Below are positions 13,393 to 64,000 of a stretch of DNA of 64,000 nucleotides, one piece after another. The stretch spans positions 43,972,585-44,036,584 of the forward strand of contig JAPXFY010000031.1 in assembly GCA_030674185.1 (NCBI GenBank), written 5' to 3'. Every line of letters begins with the position of its first letter. Within the stretch, counting starts at the first letter, position 1. Made by a program: the position numbers and the translations under genes. Source of the DNA: Monoplex corrugatus. Lineage: Eukaryota > Mollusca > Gastropoda > Littorinimorpha > Ranellidae. The notes beneath the pieces are model-generated. The model saw only the letters and a list, made by a program, of their open reading frames with translations. It was not told the DNA's origin and ran no database searches.

Positions 13393-15109
13393 GCACCCTG
13401 TTGCGCCCACATTTTTTCCTTTAAACCCACAACCACCACCATACACTGACAGTAAATTTTGACACCAATGAGGAAAAGACAAGGACTGGATATATCATGG
13501 GATGTTATCCAACTGTCACCCACTACTGCTGCCTTTACAACAGCATGCCAGTACTGCAATCAGAAATGTCTTCAGAGTGTATGTCTGTTAGTATTGCCAA
13601 ACAAAATGATGAATACCAAAGAGGTAAAATGGAACAATGCTACATATGAACACACAGACATCCAACAGCCCACAAAGTCAAGACCAGCCTGAACCTGGGG
13701 ACACCTCATCTGTCTGATTCATCTCTCTCTCTCTCACAAGCTACACAAAAAAGAAAAAACAAAGAACGGTTCAGGAAAAAGAAAGAAAGTTAAGTAATAG
13801 GTACTGCAAAGCTAAAACTTGACAACTCATCAAAGCACACAATAATTACCATAACAAAATGTGACACAATATGGGAAAATGGCGAAAACTGCAGCCAGCT
13901 AGTCACAGACATGGCTACAAATCGCCAGATACAAAAGTATGTGACAGCTGAGATTTTTCCAAATTTCGAATCTTTAAGTCTAATCTTCAATTTCATCAAA
14001 GTTTTAATTGCCAAATGCATCCTGAAAAACAATTTAAAAAATTTCTACTTAATATTCAAAATTGTACAAGCTTATTATTTCCCATGTCAAAAATGCACAA
14101 AATTTAAACAAGTCTACAATGAAAACTGTAAAGATAAATTACTTCTGTTCTCTACCAACAAAAACTAAAATCTCGGACATTCAATGTTCGCATTTCAGCC
14201 TGGTTTTCCTATGTAGTGTCACAAAAATCCACACAACCCTTATCCGACAAACAAGATGCATCAGAACAGCTAAAGCCACCAGCAGCTTCCATATGAATAT
14301 TAAGTAAACATTACATAAAATGTACATAAAAAATCCAACACTGTGGATCCGATAATTTTGCACAGTATGGTGGTATGCTAAAAAAACAAAAAACATAAAC
14401 AAAAAAAACCCAAACCAAAACAACAGCAACAATAAAAAAAAAAATGGTGGCAATTAGCCAGAAAGCGAGATTGAAGAAAATATGTTCATCATTTGAAACA
14501 ACACTTCAACAAAACATGTTCATCCCTTTAAACAACTGTTCAGCAGACCGCATATAATGTTGTGATTCTCATGACTGTACAGAATCTGTCACCAGTGTGG
14601 AAAGTCAGATTTCAGCTTTTTTTTCTACCAGCCACAGCCTTCTTCATACACACTGTGTGTGTTGATCACTCACAGACTAGGGAGGGTAGACACCAGCTTG
14701 TGTTTGATATTACAACATTAAATTGCCAGTGTTCACTTGTAGGCAACAATGCAGACACCCAACATTTCTCCGGTTTTCTTTGAGTTTGTTCAGGACTGTG
14801 AAGACGATTCTTGTACTTCTACTACACAAAGTTAGGTCTCGGGTCTCCTCAGTGTTCCTCTGTTTATAGTTAAGGAGGTCTTTCCTTTCTTATATTAAGT
14901 TATAACCACATGTTCAAATGTTCCTCACTTGTGCAAATGATCTGGCAAACAACTGCACCATTTTTGTTTGTTTGATGTTGTTTCCTCTCTCCAGTGTTTG
15001 AAATGAAATCTTAACATGCTAAATGAACAGAGTACGACCTCCTGTGTCTGAGACACCAGTGTCCAACAGATATATTCACTGCATTTTCAGCTATACACTG
15101 AACCAATTA
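13393..15109. other. Non-coding, AT-rich
   Basis: No gene recognised. Short A- and T-rich frames only. Confidence 0.5.
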
Positions 15110-15301
15110 TTAACCCTTCGACTCCAATATCTTATCCACCAACTGCAAAAACTCAGCCTTCGCCTCCATCACCTTATCCAACAGCTTCCTGCAGGAAGCA
15201 TGTGGATAGAATGAGGGAGTCAAAAGGTTAAGGTTTTGCACTGCTAGCATGGTTGACAATGCAGGATGCCGGTGGATAGGGTGAGGGAGTCAAAGGGTTA
15301 A
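15110..15301. mobile_element. TTAA-ended hairpin element, copy 2
   Basis: Begins TTAACCCTTCGACTCCAATA and ends GAGTCAAAGGGTTAA, with the CTTCCTGCAGGAAGC centre of the hairpin at about 15185. Same organisation as 9978-10166. Confidence 0.75.
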
Positions 15302-16805
15302 TACTGTAACCTAATTAAAAGAAAAGGAAACCACAACCCTGTAAACATGTTTTTGAAAGACTGGCCAGGGGCCTTCAGTAAACCTGGTGTGATAATGTGA
15401 CATAAGTACAATAAAAACCGCTAACGGCTTGGACTTTTCAGTACATGTGAAAATGTATATTCATAAACCATTAAACAAAATAAGATTTTAACCGATTCAT
15501 CTCCAAGGGGAAAAAACACCAAATCATGCACCATTGTCACTTCTTGAACTAAAAATGAACTGTCCGCAGTCCATCAATGAGCACTTACAGTGACTTCACA
15601 TGAACGCTTCTTGCTGTCTGGTATTTATTATGAGTGAACAGCGAATGGGAAACCTAAGAAGACACCCAAACAGCCAAGTGCCAGCCATTCCATACACTAC
15701 AGAATCTGCAAGACAACAGGTTTTTCCTCTGTTCAACAAGCGCAAGTGAATGTACAACCTGTGCCCAAATTTCCAAGAACTCGTTCCGGTAATGATCATG
15801 ACAGGCATGGGGTTAATATCTGATCCAGTCATGCCATCATTATTTTGGTCTCAGCACCGTTCAAGGAGAAAAAATTTGGTCACCGTTTCCTTCATGTTTC
15901 TTCCCTTCGTACATGTGAACGGAACATTTAGATTGTAGCTAGAAGACATTTACCTTTCCAACTACTATACTTCAGCTCTGTCAGGTCTGGCAGCTATCTG
16001 GTGGGTCCCAAATTTCCTGAAAACCACAAAACTGTGGCATACCTTTCTGCACCATTCTACCCCATGTAACACACTCAGTGCACAAGCCTTTCTCATGAAC
16101 CTCTTGTCATGTCTCACATTTCATCCAGTTCACTCCAGTTAGTGAATAGTAGTAGTGTCCCTGTGTTGGCAGCACAGGGCAAACACTGCATCTCCTACTC
16201 CAACCACTATGGAAGAGCACTTGGATATTACAAACATATACATCTCACAGCCACCACAAAAAGTGTTAGTCACTGAATCCCGAAGGCCGACCTGGAGAAC
16301 TCATCACTGTCCATCACAGGTCACCAAAACCATCCAACAAGAAAGCAAAGCAACAGCACAGTGAAAGACAGCAACAGTTGGAAAAATTTTCCTCATCTTT
16401 CAACACAGAAAGAACATTTTTATATGAATAGCCAGTCAGTCTGTCTCAGTTCCCCGTCGAAGAAGATCTGTTTGTGTCATGTTTGAGGAAGGTACAAGTC
16501 TATATGTTATGTCAGGGAAGGCATGTGTGTGTACTGTACAGGTACAGGAGTGTGTTGATGGGCTGATGGTACAAGCGACTTTTTATGAGTAGACTTCCAA
16601 TTCTAAAAATGAATGAGTTTGCTAGGCTGAAAGTTTTAACTGTGAACAGTGTCATGCTTAATTATAACAGATATGTCTTGGTTTTAAGTACCTGAGAAGA
16701 GTGGTATATATGTGGCACAAGCGTAGCGGATGCATGCTTTAATGTCATAAGTGGATTTATATTTTTTGTTTGCTGAGTGTGCATACAGCGAGGATGAGGA
16801 CAATG
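15302..16805. other. Non-coding stretch
   Basis: No gene recognised. It may be partly 3' flank or UTR of the FNDC3 gene, whose polyadenylation site I could not fix. Confidence 0.4.
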
Positions 16806-16929
16806 AGGACTCACCAATATATGTAATGACCTGCTGAATGACATGACGAAGGCCACCACCACAATCAACGCAACAAGGGCCATTAAGATAACCGACACTC
16901 ACCGCTAACTCTACTCTGTTCGCTCCATC
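16806..16929 (-). pseudogene. Decayed duplicate of the FNDC3 membrane-anchor exon
   Basis: About 124 bp align to 18540-18663 of the terminal exon at nucleotide level, from the GAGCGAACAGAGT start of the ERTE codons to the QQVI(A/T)Y(V/I)G(D/E)SS codons. The copy has TAG, TAG and TGA in the part matching WSDQQW, one codon fewer there, and a 5-bp duplication (TGTCA) within the membrane segment that shifts the frame. The hydrophobic stretch VILMALVALIVVVAFV is still readable. It lies about 1.6 kb downstream of the real stop. It looks like a dead tandem copy or an old alternative last exon. Confidence 0.75.
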
Positions 16930-17507
16930 TTCCTCATCATGCTTCACTTTCTCCACTAGTTGCCCATTCCTCAAAGAATTTCATAAAAATCAATACACTA
17001 TGCTACAAGTATATCAATGGTGCTGCATCTATTCATCTTTGTGTCATCTCCAAATGTACTCCCCTGCCCGACTTCTCCATTCTGTTACAAATTCCTCGAT
17101 ACAGATGTACAAAAGCATGTCCACTCAACAATCACATAATCTCCATTCTTTCAACTTGAAGGTATACCTTTCTGTCCAGCGGTGATTTCCTCCTCTACAT
17201 GCCCATTCTTTTGCCTCACTCCCTTCATGTCCTCTCCCTACTGATCTGCATGTTTTGTGCCCTGGAGTTTTGGTCATTGTTGGATGATTACTTTAGTGAA
17301 CGATGAGCGTGTGGGCTTTGGTTTGATTCTTGTACCAAGATTTGGCGCCTTATAAACGTCATTATTGCTGTTAAGGGATATGTTGACAGGAGGTAGTATC
17401 TCTGTAATACGCATGTGTCTGTGAATCTATTGTGCTCTGTGGTGTGTGTGAGTTGTGTGTGTGTGGGGTGTGATGTGTGTGTGTGGTGTGGTGTGTGTGT
17501 AGTGTGT

Positions 17508-17542
<35 letters not shown>

Positions 17543-17559
17543 ATGTACATCAGTAATTA
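16930..17559. other. Non-coding stretch before the 3' array
   Basis: Nothing coding. GTGTG-rich sequence begins at about 17440 and grades into the array. Confidence 0.5.
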
Positions 17560-18395
17560 TGTTGTGCTGTGTGTGTGTCTGTCAGCCAGTCTGTTGTGCT
17601 GTGTATGTGGTGTGTGTCTGTCAGCCAGTCTGTTGTACTGTGTGTGTGTGTGTTGTCTGTCTGCCAGTCTGTTGTGCTGTGTGTATGTTGTGTGTGTCTG
17701 TCAGCCAGTCTGTTGTACTGTGTTTGTGTGTGTGTCTGTCAGCCAGTCTGTTGTGTGTGTGTGTGTGTGTGTTGTCAGCCAGTCTGTATTAGTGTGTGTG
17801 TGCTGTGTGTGTGTGGTCTGTCAGCCATTTTGTCTGTGTGTGTGTGTTGTCAGCCATCGTGTGCTTGTGTGTGTCTGTCAGCCAGTCTGTTGTGCTGTGT
17901 ATGTGTGTGTGTCTGTCAGCCAGTCTGTTGTGCTGTGTATGTGTGTGTGTGTCTGTCAGCCAGTCTGTTGTGCTGTGTGTGTGTGTGTGTGTCTGTCAGC
18001 CAGTCTGTTGTGCTGTGTATGTGTGTGTGTGTCTGTCAGCCAGTCTGTTGTGCTGTGTGATGTGTGTGTGTCTGTCAGCCAGTCTGTTGTGCTGTGTATG
18101 TGTGTGTGTGTCTGTCAGCCAGTCTGTTGTGCTGTGTATGTGTGTGTGTGTCTGTCAGCCAGTCTGTTGTGCTGTGTGTGTGTGTGTGTCTGTCAGCCAG
18201 TCTGTTGTGCTGTGTGTATGTGTGTGTGTCTGTCAGCCAGTCTGTTGTGCTGTGTGATGTGTGTGTGTCTGTCAGCCAGTCTGTTGTACTGTGTGTGTGT
18301 GTGTGTGTGTCTGTCAGCCAGTCTGTTGTGCTGTGTGTATGTGTGTGTGTCTGTCTGCCAGTCTGTTGTACTGTGTGTGTGTGTGTGTGTGTGTG

Positions 18396-18440
<45 letters not shown>

Positions 18441-18478
18441 AGTATGCCAGTACATTGTACCGTGTGTGTGTGTGTCTG

Positions 18479-18480
<2 letters not shown>
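17560..18480. repeat. Minisatellite carrying FNDC3 C-terminal codons and stop
   Basis: About 20 copies of GTCTGTCAGCCAGTCTGTTG + TGCTGT followed by a variable TG run. On the minus strand each unit reads ACAGCACAACAGACTGGCTG + ACAGACACAC. That matches the true gene end ACAGCGCAACAGAGTCACTG + ACAGACACAC (codons TAQQSH then TGA). The array lies immediately downstream of the stop, so it probably forms the start of the 3' UTR. Confidence 0.9.

Positions 18481-64000
<45,520 letters not shown>

Noticed and set aside
10745..13449. Two overlapping ORFs of more than 800 codons on the plus strand
   Set aside because: They are created by a 33-bp tandem repeat without stops. Composition is that of the repeat, and no start context, splice sites or family similarity are seen.

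Overview
This is a stretch of animal nuclear genome, probably lophotrochozoan and most likely mollusc. That lineage call is inference from repeat style and from the metazoan gene present, and no species is assigned. There is no prokaryotic organisation: genes are split by GT-AG introns and the DNA is AT-rich and crowded with retrotransposons, DNA transposons, SINEs and microsatellites. The main gene runs on the minus strand from the right edge to about 18479. It is the C-terminal half of a fibronectin type III domain protein of the FNDC3 family (vertebrate FNDC3A/FNDC3B). Eleven exons were placed by hand. All their reading phases agree, giving 1892 nt of spliced CDS (about 630 codons), six FN3 domains (the first partial) and a C-terminal transmembrane anchor. 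A twelfth, 19-nt exon piece probably touches the right edge.

Layout from left to right: 1-2.7 kb is a decayed non-LTR retrotransposon, followed by TATG and GA microsatellites. 3.9-17.4 kb lies downstream of the gene and holds old interspersed repeats, three minisatellites and a decayed copy of the gene's terminal exon. 17.5-18.5 kb is a minisatellite running into the stop codon. From 18.5 to 64 kb the FNDC3 exons sit in introns filled mostly by minisatellites, each intron with its own unrelated unit (34 to 72 bp). Arrays make up roughly 25 kb of the window, summing the intervals listed.

The most unusual observation is that several arrays have grown out of exon edges. The array at 62.9-63.95 kb repeats the first 30 nt of an exon plus its 3' splice site about 16 times and forms almost the whole intron. 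The array at 23.3-24.06 kb repeats an exon end plus its 5' splice site about 21 times. The array at 45.8-46.8 kb repeats the sequence immediately before an acceptor, and the array at 17.56-18.48 kb repeats the last codons and stop codon. Two other arrays have duplicated large blocks internally (1488 bp and 880 bp).

Mobile elements have landed in the introns and in the arrays with target sites that can still be read. These include a mariner inside a TTAA-flanked piggyBac-like element inside a LINE fragment (40.5-43.2 kb), a 682-bp piggyBac-like element precisely inserted at TTAA inside a minisatellite (48.6-49.3 kb), a family of TTAA-ended hairpin elements, and a 3.3-kb TA-flanked element (32.45-35.77 kb) carrying a clean two-exon ORF of 72 residues that I do not recognise. 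The long uninterrupted ORFs in the arrays (for example at 10.7-13.4, 36.6-40.1 and 54.6-56.2 kb) are repeat artefacts, not genes.
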